Below are positions 36,861-46,237 of a DNA stretch of 64,000 nt, one piece after another. Both the position numbers and the translations under genes were made by a program. This DNA comes from Phaeodactylibacter xiamenensis (GTDB lineage Bacteria > Bacteroidota > Bacteroidia > Chitinophagales > Saprospiraceae), in NCBI RefSeq assembly GCF_000759025.1, contig NZ_JPOS01000083.1, positions 248,001-312,000 on the forward strand, read 5' to 3'. The notes under the pieces were generated by a model that made no database searches, was not told the DNA's origin, and worked only from the letters and a program-made list of their open reading frames with translations. The first letter of the stretch is position 1; each line of letters begins with the position of its first letter.

Positions 36861-38159
36861 GTGAGGCACCTAAAAAACATACTTAAAACCCTGCTGGGGT
36901 TATACCTTTTCGGAATTGTGGCGACCACCGTTGCCCAGGAAGCCGACAACAACTGGTCCACCACGCTCCACGGGCAGGCCAGGGTACTAAGCCGGTATTA
37001 TCCCGGTCAGAACCCCGCTGGCCTGTACCGCTGGCAGGGGGAAGCACGGGCAGAGCTGGAAGGCGAAGTGAGCTACGGCAAATACTGGAAAGGGCGGGCA
37101 GTGGTGATCGCCAATGTCAACCCGGACGAACGCCGCCGCAACCGTCTGTGGGCTAATGAGGCATACGTGTACTACCGTCAGGGTCATTACTTCCTCAAAG
37201 CCGGCAAGCAAACGGTCAAGTGGGGCGCACTGACCGGATTCAGCGCAATGGATCTCGCCAACCGCTACGATTACTACGATGTGCTGGACACGGAAGCAGA
37301 GCGGCTGGGGCTTTGGGGGCTGGAAGCACGCTACAGCAAAGGGCGTACGGAGCTAATGCTGCGTGCTTTCCATCCCGATAACCGCTCTCGCCTTTACCTG
37401 GAAGACAACCGCTGGATAAATCTGCCACAGCGCATGGCTGTACCGGGTGGTGAAGCGGCAATGGCCTATGAGGGCGCAACTTCGCATTACCAAAAACGCC
37501 TGCCCCTGCTCAGCGGCAGCCTTTCCACAGAAGTGGGGCGGGTGCAGGTTCGCGGCAGCTGGCTGTATGGCAACAACGATATTCCGCTGAGCCAAATACA
37601 ATTACAGGAACCGATGGTGAGCCCGGTACCTTATGAAGTGCAGCTCCACTTCGAGCCCATGATGATCAGTGCACTGAATCTGGGCACCTGGGCCGGTGAG
37701 TGGAACCTCTGGGGGGAGGCGGCTTTTGTGGACAGTAAACGCATCGGCGAGACCGGAGAAATCACCCCCGACCAGTACACCTTCTGCTCCTTAGGAGCGG
37801 ACCGCTTCTGGGCCTTTGAGCATCCGGAACGGCACCTGAGGCTGGTGGCGCAGTTCCTGCAGGTCTTTCCGCACCAAAGTGGAACGTACGCGCCCACCGA
37901 GATCGATCACATTTTTCAAACTGCTCTGCTGATAGATACTGAATTGCAAATCAACTATAACTGGTCAGCCGCCCTGCGGGCAGTGGGTGAATTCCGCGCC
38001 GAAGGCTTTTACCTGGAGCCCCGGCTGATTTGCAAAGCCTGGGCACCGCTGCGGGCGGAGCTTAGCGGTGGCTGGCTCGGCGGATCCGGGCAGAGCTTTT
38101 TCGGGCATTTCAAGACCAACAGCAGAATTGCATTACATCTAATTCGACCCATCCTATGA
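36861..38159 (+). CDS. Outer-membrane beta-barrel protein of the exporter operon
   Basis: 432 aa starting at GTG 36861, 3 bp after the preceding stop. An N-terminal hydrophobic segment is followed by alternating strands with W and Y girdles (ELEGEVSYGKYWKGRAVVIANV, KAGKQTVKWGALTGFSAMDLANRYDYYD), similar to the DUF1302-like barrels found with MMPL/LolA-like pairs. It likely completes a route to the outer membrane. Its stop overlaps the next start (ATGA). Confidence 0.7.
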   Translation: MRHLKNILKTLLGLYLFGIVATTVAQEADNNWSTTLHGQARVLSRYYPGQNPAGLYRWQGEARAELEGEVSYGKYWKGRAVVIANVNPDERRRNRLWANEAYVYYRQGHYFLKAGKQTVKWGALTGFSAMDLANRYDYYDVLDTEAERLGLWGLEARYSKGRTELMLRAFHPDNRSRLYLEDNRWINLPQRMAVPGGEAAMAYEGATSHYQKRLPLLSGSLSTEVGRVQVRGSWLYGNNDIPLSQIQLQEPMVSPVPYEVQLHFEPMMISALNLGTWAGEWNLWGEAAFVDSKRIGETGEITPDQYTFCSLGADRFWAFEHPERHLRLVAQFLQVFPHQSGTYAPTEIDHIFQTALLIDTELQINYNWSAALRAVGEFRAEGFYLEPRLICKAWAPLRAELSGGWLGGSGQSFFGHFKTNSRIALHLIRPIL

Positions 38160-39091
38160 AAACAACATCAACATCCCTATCCACCCATCAGCTGCTGCCG
38201 GCCACGGAGTCGGGTTCGGCGCCAGTTATCAATGAAACCCAACTTATGGCGGCCCGCTTTTTCCCTCCCTACATCCACCGGGTGGGGCAGGTCATTAATA
38301 CGGTGCATCAGGTGCACTCCAAGGCCGGCTGCCGGCTGACAATGGGTGCCCTTTCGGTGGCGGTCCGCCGGCCAGTCAGGGCTGCCGACCGGGCATTTTA
38401 CGAAAGTGGACAACGGCAGGAGCACCGCTGTGGCAAGCACCGGTTTTACACCTACACCTTTGGGCAGGGACCGGCTGTATTGCTACTCCACGGCTGGTGC
38501 AGCAACGGCGCACGCTGGGCACCCTATGTACAGGAACTATGCCGCGCCGGCTATCAGGCCGTCGTGATGGATGCGCCAAGCCACGGACAATCGCCCGGTC
38601 GTTTCCTGTCAGTACCAGACTACATCCGCTGTGCCGGGCAGCTCATCCGTTCGCGTGCGCATTGGCATGCCGTTCTGGCCCACTCTATGGGGAGCCTGGC
38701 CGGGGTGATCAGTGCGAGTGAGCAAGCCCGTGAAGTCCGTATCGGGAAGTTTGTGCTCATGAGTACCTTTTCCAACTGCGATGCGCTGATGAGCAAATTC
38801 GCCCGCTGCCTGGGCGTATCTGAGACCGTACTCTCGGACACGCGGGCATGGATCCCCAAATATACTGGCAAGCCGCTGAGCTATTTTTGCCTCATTGAGC
38901 ACCTGCAGCAGCTCGGCCCGCCTAATACACTACTGGTAGCCGATGAAAAAGATATTGTCGTACCCCATCAGGAGACCAAAGCGATCCTGAACGCCCTGCC
39001 GCATGTAAAGCCCATCATTACGAGCGGGCTGGGGCACAACCTTCGCTGTGATACCGTTCGGCGGCAGGTGCTAAACTTTATAACACCCTAA
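38156..39091 (+). CDS. Alpha/beta hydrolase
   Basis: 311 aa. The alpha/beta hydrolase core begins near residue 100 (AVLLLHGWCSNGARW), with nucleophile elbow AHSMGSL, the acid in VADEKDIVVP and the final His in SGLGHNLRC. The N-terminal 90 residues form a basic extension. No signal peptide. Overlaps the barrel gene by 4 bp, so it belongs to the operon; it may process the exported lipid or a precursor. Substrate unknown. Confidence 0.85.
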   Translation: MKTTSTSLSTHQLLPATESGSAPVINETQLMAARFFPPYIHRVGQVINTVHQVHSKAGCRLTMGALSVAVRRPVRAADRAFYESGQRQEHRCGKHRFYTYTFGQGPAVLLLHGWCSNGARWAPYVQELCRAGYQAVVMDAPSHGQSPGRFLSVPDYIRCAGQLIRSRAHWHAVLAHSMGSLAGVISASEQAREVRIGKFVLMSTFSNCDALMSKFARCLGVSETVLSDTRAWIPKYTGKPLSYFCLIEHLQQLGPPNTLLVADEKDIVVPHQETKAILNALPHVKPIITSGLGHNLRCDTVRRQVLNFITP

Positions 39092-39094
39092 AAC

Positions 39095-39328
39095 ATGCAA
39101 CACCCGCAACTATCACCCGACACCCTTGAGCAAATGCTACTGGCCGAGCTGGAGAACACCTGGCAGGAAGTGGACACACTGATCCGTGAACAGGAGCAGG
39201 CGAGAACCTCCACAGCCATTATCCGGCAACTTCATCCTAAACCGTATATTTGGAACCGGGCATTTCAATATTGTAAACGCCGTACCGCAAGCCTGTATCG
39301 CCTATGCAAGACCAACTTCGGATATTGA
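39095..39328 (+). CDS. Small hypothetical protein overlapping a response-regulator gene
   Basis: 77 aa, helical N-terminus (LEQMLLAELENTWQEVDTLIREQEQA) and a basic C-terminus. Starts 3 bp after the hydrolase stop and overlaps the regulator start by 25 bp. The tight packing supports a real gene. Function unknown. Confidence 0.5.
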   Translation: MQHPQLSPDTLEQMLLAELENTWQEVDTLIREQEQARTSTAIIRQLHPKPYIWNRAFQYCKRRTASLYRLCKTNFGY

Positions 39329-39921
39329 TTGTGGAAGACGAGCCTCTGATTGCAGAGGACATTGCCGACCTTTGCCAGCTCAATGGCTATGAAGTCTGCG
39401 GTATCGCTCACCGGGGCGGGCCCGCCCTTACGCTTATTGAGTCGGAGCGCCCGCAGCTGGTTTTGCTGGATATCAACCTGGAAGATCAAATCAGCGGTCT
39501 GGACATCGCCGCCTACCTGCGGGAAAAGTATGCCATCCCGTTTATCTTTCTGACCTCCTACGCAGATGCCGGCACCCTGGCGAAAGTCAAAGAAACGGCT
39601 CCTTTGGGGTACATCGTCAAGCCCTTCACCGGGGAGCAATTGTACTCCACTATTGAAATTGCCTGGTCTCAACGCACCAAAACCCTGGCACCGGAGCTTG
39701 ACCTGGAGCGCATCAACAACACCCTGACTGCCCCCCTAAGCCGCCGGGAACAGGAGGTGCTTTCGTGCATCTACAAGGGCAAAAATGCGCAAGCCACAGC
39801 AGATGCTCTTTTTATCAGTATCAATACCGTGAAGTTCCATCTAAAAAATATGTATGGCAAATTCGATGTGCACAACCGGGTGGAGCTGCTGTATAAGCTA
39901 CAGGAGGTGATGAAGGGGTGA
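39304..39921 (+). CDS. LuxR-type response regulator
   Basis: 205 aa. Receiver domain with acidic pocket EDE (residues 11-13), phospho-acceptor Asp in LVLLDINLE, Thr/Ser in FLTSYAD and Lys in IVKPF. A short linker leads to a LuxR/GerE helix-turn-helix (LSRREQEVLSCIYKGKNAQ, FISINTVKFHLKNMY). Last gene of the exporter operon. The divergent TPR kinase at 31579 is its likely partner, which would place the exporter under this two-component pair. Confidence 0.88.
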   Translation: MQDQLRILIVEDEPLIAEDIADLCQLNGYEVCGIAHRGGPALTLIESERPQLVLLDINLEDQISGLDIAAYLREKYAIPFIFLTSYADAGTLAKVKETAPLGYIVKPFTGEQLYSTIEIAWSQRTKTLAPELDLERINNTLTAPLSRREQEVLSCIYKGKNAQATADALFISINTVKFHLKNMYGKFDVHNRVELLYKLQEVMKG

Positions 39922-40005
39922 GAACTAATTTTTTGGACTTAACAGTTTTGATTAATCCACTGGTTGCTATATTGCTTTTGTTCTGAGATTGAGTACATTT
40001 GAATA

Positions 40006-41274
40006 ATGGGCAAACCGGAAAAACATATTATCCTTCGCATTACCAATGAGGGTGTTTTCTACAATAAGGAAGCCTGTATTCCATGGGCGCACACCAACTT
40101 CCCACCAAAGAATACCTTTAACTTTAATGAGCGGTCTGAAATCTTTTGGAAAGCCCGGCTGCTTTCCTTTGATGCCGGCCGGTCTCTTCTGAAAGTAGCA
40201 ATCGTGGACTATGATACAGAAGGGCAGCGGGCTGCTTTTGCCAGGCAAAAGGCTAAGTTCCCTTTCCGGAACCTGTTGTTCAGCCCCTTACAGTGGGAGA
40301 CGCTGGAACCTCTGATGAATATTTACAACAAGCAGTTATTCCAGCCCATTCTGGAATCCCCTAAAACCTGGCGCATGACCCGGTCATCGGATGAGGATTG
40401 GGTGGATTTTTCGGAGCCGGAAGAGCAAAAGACCCGTATTGACCTGCACTTTGAGTATCCACTGAACAAAGCCGTCTTCAAAATGGGCTCTGTAGAGGTG
40501 GAGCATCAGGTAAAAGAGCTGCCGGAACAAACCCTGACCCTCCCCATTGAGAATCCGAATATCCTGCCTGAATTTGACCATGTAAAGCCTTTTTTTGCCA
40601 AAGCGCTGGGGAAGAAAAAGATCGAAGTGCACGGTTACCTGGAAATTGATGAAGCGGACCACATTGAAATCCGCTGCCAATCGAAAGAAATCAGTCAGAT
40701 CAATGATAAGTTCATTGCGACTGTTCGGAAGCTGCGACTGGAAGATGCCATTTTCAAGCCCAAAAAAATCACGGTAGAAAAGAGTCTTTTCACCCCTGAG
40801 GAGTACTTCGAAGGCTTCGACGAAGCAGAGCTGGGCAACACCATCCGCCAAAGCGACAAAGACTTGCTTACAGAACTGCTGGAGTCCGAAAAAATCAGGA
40901 ACCGCAAGCAATTACTGTACTTATCCGGCCAGCTTCAGAGCCAAGGCACCGGGCTGCGGTTTACGCTCAGCCCCAAATTCGGCTTCCTCTTTCACGTGGA
41001 AGGTGAAACCATGGACCACTTCATCTGGGAGCTGCTTAATAGCCACGCCACCTACATCTGGAGCATAGATCGCCCGGGGACTTCCCTGCAGCATAAATTC
41101 CGGCTCATCGAGCGGGAAATCAACTTCATCCGCGAAAACGGCCGCCGGGTCTATCTGGACCATGCCCGAAATGAAGACCTCCTTTTCAGCAAAGTGAACC
41201 ATGAAAACAGTGAGTCCGGGCTGGTGGATGGGTTTCCGAAGTGGCGGGTACGGGTTGGGGAGGTGTTGGTGTGA
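40006..41274 (+). CDS. Hypothetical cytoplasmic protein
   Basis: 422 aa, no signal peptide or membrane span. Mixed alpha/beta with many charged residues; there is an internal ALGKKKIEVHGYLEIDE segment and a C-terminal region ending in a tail rich in aromatic and basic residues. I do not recognise a family. It starts 84 bp after the regulator gene with no terminator seen between. Confidence 0.65.
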   Translation: MGKPEKHIILRITNEGVFYNKEACIPWAHTNFPPKNTFNFNERSEIFWKARLLSFDAGRSLLKVAIVDYDTEGQRAAFARQKAKFPFRNLLFSPLQWETLEPLMNIYNKQLFQPILESPKTWRMTRSSDEDWVDFSEPEEQKTRIDLHFEYPLNKAVFKMGSVEVEHQVKELPEQTLTLPIENPNILPEFDHVKPFFAKALGKKKIEVHGYLEIDEADHIEIRCQSKEISQINDKFIATVRKLRLEDAIFKPKKITVEKSLFTPEEYFEGFDEAELGNTIRQSDKDLLTELLESEKIRNRKQLLYLSGQLQSQGTGLRFTLSPKFGFLFHVEGETMDHFIWELLNSHATYIWSIDRPGTSLQHKFRLIEREINFIRENGRRVYLDHARNEDLLFSKVNHENSESGLVDGFPKWRVRVGEVLV

Positions 41275-41430
41275 TTTTGGCTGGATTTGGAGTAAGACAA
41301 AGTTTCTTTATTTTGAAGGCTAAAGCCTGTCAAATGAAGGACTCTAAAGTGGAATTAAATACCCGTTATCAAGGTATGGCGGGGTAACAGTGGGGAAAGG
41401 GCAACAGACAATAAAACATAACCAACAACT

Positions 41431-42204
41431 ATGGACAAAAGCATCAATGTAAGAGAATGGGTACAGGAACTGCGGGGGCTGAAGGCATCAATAAAACAAC
41501 GGCAATTATCCCGGCGCGAAGCCATCAAAAGTGCAGACCGCTTACTCGAACAGTACTCCAAGCGCGGTGCGCAGCCTGTAACTGATGTTTTGAACGCCCA
41601 CCTACAGCTTCATGAGACCAAAAAGCAGATGGAACAAACCATACAGCGCTACCAGGAGCAGCACAATACTCCTGTCAATACCACAACCTATAATGTGTTA
41701 CTATCCAAATCCAACAGCCTGGAAGATGCGCTGCTTTTACTAGACGAAATGACCGTACTGGGCTTCTATCCAAACACTTACACGCTCAACGGGCTCATCA
41801 AGCTAAGCCCGTCTGTTAATGAAGGGCAGCTAATCCTACGTAATTTAAGCAGTTACGATGTAAGCCCTAATATACAAACCTACAATACCTTGCTAAGCAA
41901 GGCCAATACCGAAATAGAAAAGGAGAAAATTCTTGAGGAAATGTCCGCCCGGAATATTTCCCGAAATCTCGTCACTTATAATACGCTGATTGGGAAAGCT
42001 CCCGACTATACATCTGCGGCATCTCTGTTTATGGAGCTGAAAACCAGAAAATTGCGCCCTCAAATCAATACAATGGTTACTTTGCTAAAAAAAGTAAACA
42101 GCAGGGCTGATCTTCAACACCTGCTCCGGCTTCAGGAGGAAGAAAACATTCAACCTAATCATGCCTGGCATACTAACTTACGCAAGGCTGAAGACCGGCT
42201 CTGA
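41431..42204 (+). CDS. Bacterial pentatricopeptide-repeat-like protein
   Basis: 257 aa. After a coiled, basic N-terminus (residues 1-75) come about five degenerate PPR-type units of 31-35 residues: TYNVLLSKSNSLEDALLLLDEM.. GFYPN, TYTLNGLIK, TYNTLLSKANTEIEKEKILEEM and TYNTLIGKAPDYTSAASLFMEL...LRPQ. The T-Y-N-x-L-I start and the M...G/N..P turn are the PPR signature. PPR proteins bind single-stranded RNA with one base per repeat and are abundant in organelles but rare in bacteria. No signal peptide. RNA target unknown. Confidence 0.7.
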   Translation: MDKSINVREWVQELRGLKASIKQRQLSRREAIKSADRLLEQYSKRGAQPVTDVLNAHLQLHETKKQMEQTIQRYQEQHNTPVNTTTYNVLLSKSNSLEDALLLLDEMTVLGFYPNTYTLNGLIKLSPSVNEGQLILRNLSSYDVSPNIQTYNTLLSKANTEIEKEKILEEMSARNISRNLVTYNTLIGKAPDYTSAASLFMELKTRKLRPQINTMVTLLKKVNSRADLQHLLRLQEEENIQPNHAWHTNLRKAEDRL

Positions 42205-42215
42205 GCTCAGAAAAA

Positions 42216-42236
42216 AGCCCGCCCCGAAGGGCAGGC
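42216..42236 (-). terminator. Terminator of the ppdK gene
   Basis: Read on the minus strand: stem AGCCTGCCC / GGGCGGGCT with a TTCG loop and a following TTTTTT, 29 bp after the ppdK stop. Confidence 0.85.
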
Positions 42237-42264
42237 TCCTCACAAAAACAAATTCATATTTTAT

Positions 42265-45021
42265 CTACTGCCGCGGATGCTGAATCGCCGCCTGCGCCGC
42301 TGCCAGTCTTGCGATAGGCACGCGGAACGGAGAACAGCTGACGTAATCCAGCCCAATGCGGTGGCAGAAAGCTACGGACTGTGGCTCACCTCCGTGCTCG
42401 CCGCAAATGCCAGTCTTGAGGCCAGGACGTTGGGCACGGCCACGCTCAACGGCTAATCTTACAAGCTCGCCTACCCCACGGCGGTCAAGAACCTGGAAGG
42501 GATCGTTGACAAGGATGCCTTTTTCGAGATAAATGGGCAGGAAGCCGCCGATGTCATCCCGGCTGAAGCCAAAGCTCATCTGCGTCAAGTCGTTGGTACC
42601 GAAGCTGAAGAACTGTGCGATTTCTGCCATTGGCCCGCTGCGCAGGGCAGCACGTGGCGTTTCGATCATTGTACCGAAGAGGTAAGGGATTTCGTCTACA
42701 CCTAAGGAAGCACATACCTCTTTGTAGATGCACTTAACGATCTTTTCCTGGTCCTGCAGCTCATTACGGGAGCAGGTAACCGGAATCATAATTTCGGGAA
42801 GTGCCTGCCGCCCTTCCATATTCAGCTCAGCAGCAGCTTCCAGGATAGCCCGGACTTGGGTCTCCGTAATCTCGGGATAACTGATACCCAGGCGCACGCC
42901 ACGGTGGCCCAGCATAGGGTTGTTTTCGTGGAGGGCAAGGACGCGTTTTTCCAGAATACTGACGTCAACCGCGAGCTCTTCTGCCAGTTCTTCCAGCCGC
43001 TGCCGGTCGTGAGGTACGAATTCATGCAGAGGCGGGTCGAGCAGGCGGATAGTCGCCGGCTTGCCATTCATAACCGCCAGTGTTTTCTTGATATCGCTCT
43101 TGATGTAACCGAACAGCTCCTTCAGCGCAGCCCGGCGTTCCTTTCGGTTGGCACTGAGGATCATCTTGCGCAGGAGGTAAAGGGGCTTTTCGCTGCCCTT
43201 GCCATAGAACATGTGCTCGGTGCGGAACAAGCCCACACCTTCGGCGCCAAAGCGCAAGGCATTGGCTGCATCGGCAGGAGACTCGGCATTGGCGCGCACG
43301 CCCAGCACCTTAGTCTCGTCTACCAGTCCCATTAGCGTTTGGTAGGCTTCGTTATCGGCCAGATCGACATCCACCACGGGCATACTGCCGAGATAGACTT
43401 TACCGGTAGCGCCGTTGAGGCTGATGTAGTCGCCTTCTTTCACCTTTGTTCCATCAGGGGTGGTAAAATATCCTTCGGCTTCATTGATATCGAGCCCGTT
43501 GCAGCCAACAATACAGCACTTGCCCCAGCCTCGGGTCACAAGGGCTGCGTGGGAGGTCATCCCGCCTTTGGCAGTCAGTACAGCGGCAGCGTGGTACATG
43601 CCGTCTACATCTTCCGGCGAGGTTTCTTCGCGCACCAGGATCACGTTTTCGCCGGCTTGCCTGAGCTCTACGGCTTTTTCGGAAGAAAAGACTGCTTTGC
43701 CCATGGCACCACCGGGACCAGCAGGCAGACCTTTTGCGATTGGTGTGGCGGCACGTTCAGCCATAGCGTCGAGGCGGGGCAGCAGTAGTTCAGTCAGTTG
43801 ATTGGGGTTGACCCGCATAAGGGCGGTCGGCCCGTCAATCATACCTTCCTGATACATCTCGGCGGCCATACGAACGGCGGCGGTGCCATTGCGCTTACCG
43901 GTACGGGTCTGAAGGATGTAGAGCTTGCCTTTCTCAATCGTAAACTCAAGGTCCTGCATATCTTTGTAGTGGGCCTCAAGTTGCTGTTGATAATTATTCA
44001 GCTGTGCATAAATCTCGGGCATCACTTCCTCAAGGGTCTGCAAATTTTCGCTTTGTGAGTTTTTGGAGGCTTCGTTGATCGGCTGTGGCGTGCGGATACC
44101 AGCCACCACATCTTCGCCCTGTGCATTGAAGAGGAATTCACCGTAAAACTTATGCTCACCAGTGCCAGGGTTTCGGGTGAAGGCGACACCGGTAGCACAA
44201 TCTTTGCCCATATTCCCAAAAACCATAGCCTGTACGTTAACGGCAGTGCCCCATTCATCAGGCAGGCCTTCGATACGACGGTATTCTTTGGCGCGCTTTC
44301 CATTCCAGCTATCAAAAACGGCACCGATACCGCCCCATAGCTGTGCCATAGGATCTTCCGGGAAAGGCTCCCCGATCTCACGCTTCACGATGGCTTTAAA
44401 ATCGATAACGATCTGCCGAAGGTCGGCTTCGGTCAGTTCTGTATCCAATTGGAATCCACGGGCTTTTTTGATGCTCTCCAGGTGTTCATCCAACAGTTTA
44501 CGAATGCCTTTGCCTTGTACCGGCGGAATGCCTGCTGCCTTCTCCATCACTACATCGGCATACATCATAATCAGACGGCGGTAGGCATCGTAGGCGAAGC
44601 GGGGGTCGTTCGTTTGTGCAATAAGGCCTTGCACGGTTTCATCGTTCAGCCCCAGGTTGAGAACGGTATCCATCATGCCAGGCATGGACTGACGTGCGCC
44701 AGAGCGGACAGATAAAAGGAGGGGGGTATTGACGTTGCCGTAAGTTTTGCCGGTAAGTTCTTCGATGCGCTCAAGAGCAGCCATCACTTCATCTTCCAGC
44801 TTAGCTGGAAAATGACGGCCTGCTTCGTAATAGGCATTGCAGGTATCAGTCGTTATGGTGAAGCCGGGAGGGACCGGGAGTTGAAGTTCCGGATGCCCTG
44901 CCATTTCTGCGAGGTTGGCCCCTTTGCCGCCAAGGAGGTTTTTCATTTCCTGGCTTCCATCGGCCCAGCCGCCACCAAAACGGTAGACGAGCTGTTGGTC
45001 CATGTTGATTTGTTTTGTCAT
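42265..45021 (-). CDS. ppdK: Pyruvate, phosphate dikinase
   Basis: 918 aa from the ATG at 45021 (MTKQINMDQQLVYRFGGG); an in-frame upstream Met is less likely. N-terminal ATP-grasp domain (GGKGANLAEM, LLSVRSGARQSMPGMMDT), phosphohistidine domain with catalytic His near residue 490 (GGMTSHAALVTRGWGK) and C-terminal PEP/pyruvate barrel with GLFRTEHMF, the RGVRLG block and GICGEHGG. It interconverts pyruvate, ATP and Pi with PEP, AMP and PPi in glycolysis/gluconeogenesis. Full length. No PPDK regulatory protein gene is adjacent. Confidence 0.97.
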   Translation of the reverse strand: MTKQINMDQQLVYRFGGGWADGSQEMKNLLGGKGANLAEMAGHPELQLPVPPGFTITTDTCNAYYEAGRHFPAKLEDEVMAALERIEELTGKTYGNVNTPLLLSVRSGARQSMPGMMDTVLNLGLNDETVQGLIAQTNDPRFAYDAYRRLIMMYADVVMEKAAGIPPVQGKGIRKLLDEHLESIKKARGFQLDTELTEADLRQIVIDFKAIVKREIGEPFPEDPMAQLWGGIGAVFDSWNGKRAKEYRRIEGLPDEWGTAVNVQAMVFGNMGKDCATGVAFTRNPGTGEHKFYGEFLFNAQGEDVVAGIRTPQPINEASKNSQSENLQTLEEVMPEIYAQLNNYQQQLEAHYKDMQDLEFTIEKGKLYILQTRTGKRNGTAAVRMAAEMYQEGMIDGPTALMRVNPNQLTELLLPRLDAMAERAATPIAKGLPAGPGGAMGKAVFSSEKAVELRQAGENVILVREETSPEDVDGMYHAAAVLTAKGGMTSHAALVTRGWGKCCIVGCNGLDINEAEGYFTTPDGTKVKEGDYISLNGATGKVYLGSMPVVDVDLADNEAYQTLMGLVDETKVLGVRANAESPADAANALRFGAEGVGLFRTEHMFYGKGSEKPLYLLRKMILSANRKERRAALKELFGYIKSDIKKTLAVMNGKPATIRLLDPPLHEFVPHDRQRLEELAEELAVDVSILEKRVLALHENNPMLGHRGVRLGISYPEITETQVRAILEAAAELNMEGRQALPEIMIPVTCSRNELQDQEKIVKCIYKEVCASLGVDEIPYLFGTMIETPRAALRSGPMAEIAQFFSFGTNDLTQMSFGFSRDDIGGFLPIYLEKGILVNDPFQVLDRRGVGELVRLAVERGRAQRPGLKTGICGEHGGEPQSVAFCHRIGLDYVSCSPFRVPIARLAAAQAAIQHPRQ

Positions 45022-45228
45022 GACGATTCGTTTTGATTCCTGAACAAAAAATATTTCCTGCAAACAATTGCTCCAGGCATAAAAAAGTAATGTTCAAGTT
45101 AAAGCTAGAGGAAAGATGAGAGCAGGAAAAGGACGGTTGTCATCTCAGGAGGTGAGAAATGACAGCAGGGTGGCAGGCAGTCGTCAACCAAAACAGCGGA
45201 TAAAGCACCGGCTCCACATGCTATAGCC

Positions 45229-46143
45229 TTATATTTTTGCACCCTCCAATGCTTTGCCCAGGATGGCTTCACACAACTGATGGGTAGCCCGGATATCTTC
45301 GAGGCTTGGAGCGGAAACAGTACGGGATTGTGCAACGTGAAGCCAGTCTTCCACCATGTCTACAAAGCCCCTTTTGTAAAGGGTGGTATCCCAGGAGCCG
45401 GAGGTCATTTCGCTGGCCTGCTCGTTGGCGCAGTGAGTACCGTAACTAAGGTCGTAAACGGTCCACTTGCTCCCTCGGGAATACAATTCCACTCTTTCTT
45501 CAGTGATACCACTTATCCGGTTCATGCCGCCGGACAGCAGGGTGTCTCCCTGTTGCCATCGGACCTGAATATTTTCCATCATCCCCTCGTTTAGGCTTGC
45601 AAAGACCTGAAGGTGACGCACCTTGCCCTTTCCCAGAAAGCGGAGGCTATCGATCACATGGATAAAATCGTCAAAAATAAACACCCGCGGAGCGCCTGGT
45701 AAATGCACCCGGTTTTTATCCCAGGTTATCTGCCTGGGGTTGGGCACTTCCGACAGTGCGCTGATCATAGGGGCAAACCGCCGGTTGAAGCCCATATAGA
45801 GCGGTGTTTTATTTAGGAAGGCGCATTCCAGTACCCGGTTGGTTTCTTCCAGGGAATAGCTTAAGGGCTTATCAACAAAAACAGGGATTTCTGCCTTCAG
45901 CAATTGCAAGGCAATACCTGCATGGCTCTCTGTAGCACTGTGGACCATTGCGGCATCAGGCTTGGAGCGGATGAGCTGTTCCAAATCAGTGTAGGTGTCA
46001 CGGATGCGATACTTTTGGGCTAAGGCAGCCAATGTCTTGGGGTTTCTTGTACAAAGAACCGGGACCACTTTGGTATGATTGGCCAAGATAGGGAGGTAGG
46101 CTTTTTGGGCAATTTGCCCAAGGCCTATTAATGCGATTTTCAT
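45229..46143 (-). CDS. Gfo/Idh/MocA family oxidoreductase
   Basis: 304 aa from MKIALIGLGQIAQKAYLP; an ATG four codons earlier (46155) is also possible. N-terminal Rossmann domain with GLGQIA, then the family EKPL-type block present as VDKPLSYSLEE and a beta-sheet C-terminal domain with GGM.RISG. It likely oxidises a sugar or inositol derivative with NAD(P). Substrate not evident. Confidence 0.85.
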   Translation of the reverse strand: MKIALIGLGQIAQKAYLPILANHTKVVPVLCTRNPKTLAALAQKYRIRDTYTDLEQLIRSKPDAAMVHSATESHAGIALQLLKAEIPVFVDKPLSYSLEETNRVLECAFLNKTPLYMGFNRRFAPMISALSEVPNPRQITWDKNRVHLPGAPRVFIFDDFIHVIDSLRFLGKGKVRHLQVFASLNEGMMENIQVRWQQGDTLLSGGMNRISGITEERVELYSRGSKWTVYDLSYGTHCANEQASEMTSGSWDTTLYKRGFVDMVEDWLHVAQSRTVSAPSLEDIRATHQLCEAILGKALEGAKI

Positions 46144-46237
46144 CTTATTTTCCATTGACAACACGAGAAATCCTCCTGCTTTTTTGGCTCTTTCATTCCT
46201 ATTATCTGCAAAACAGCTTACCGATGATTGCTTTTCT

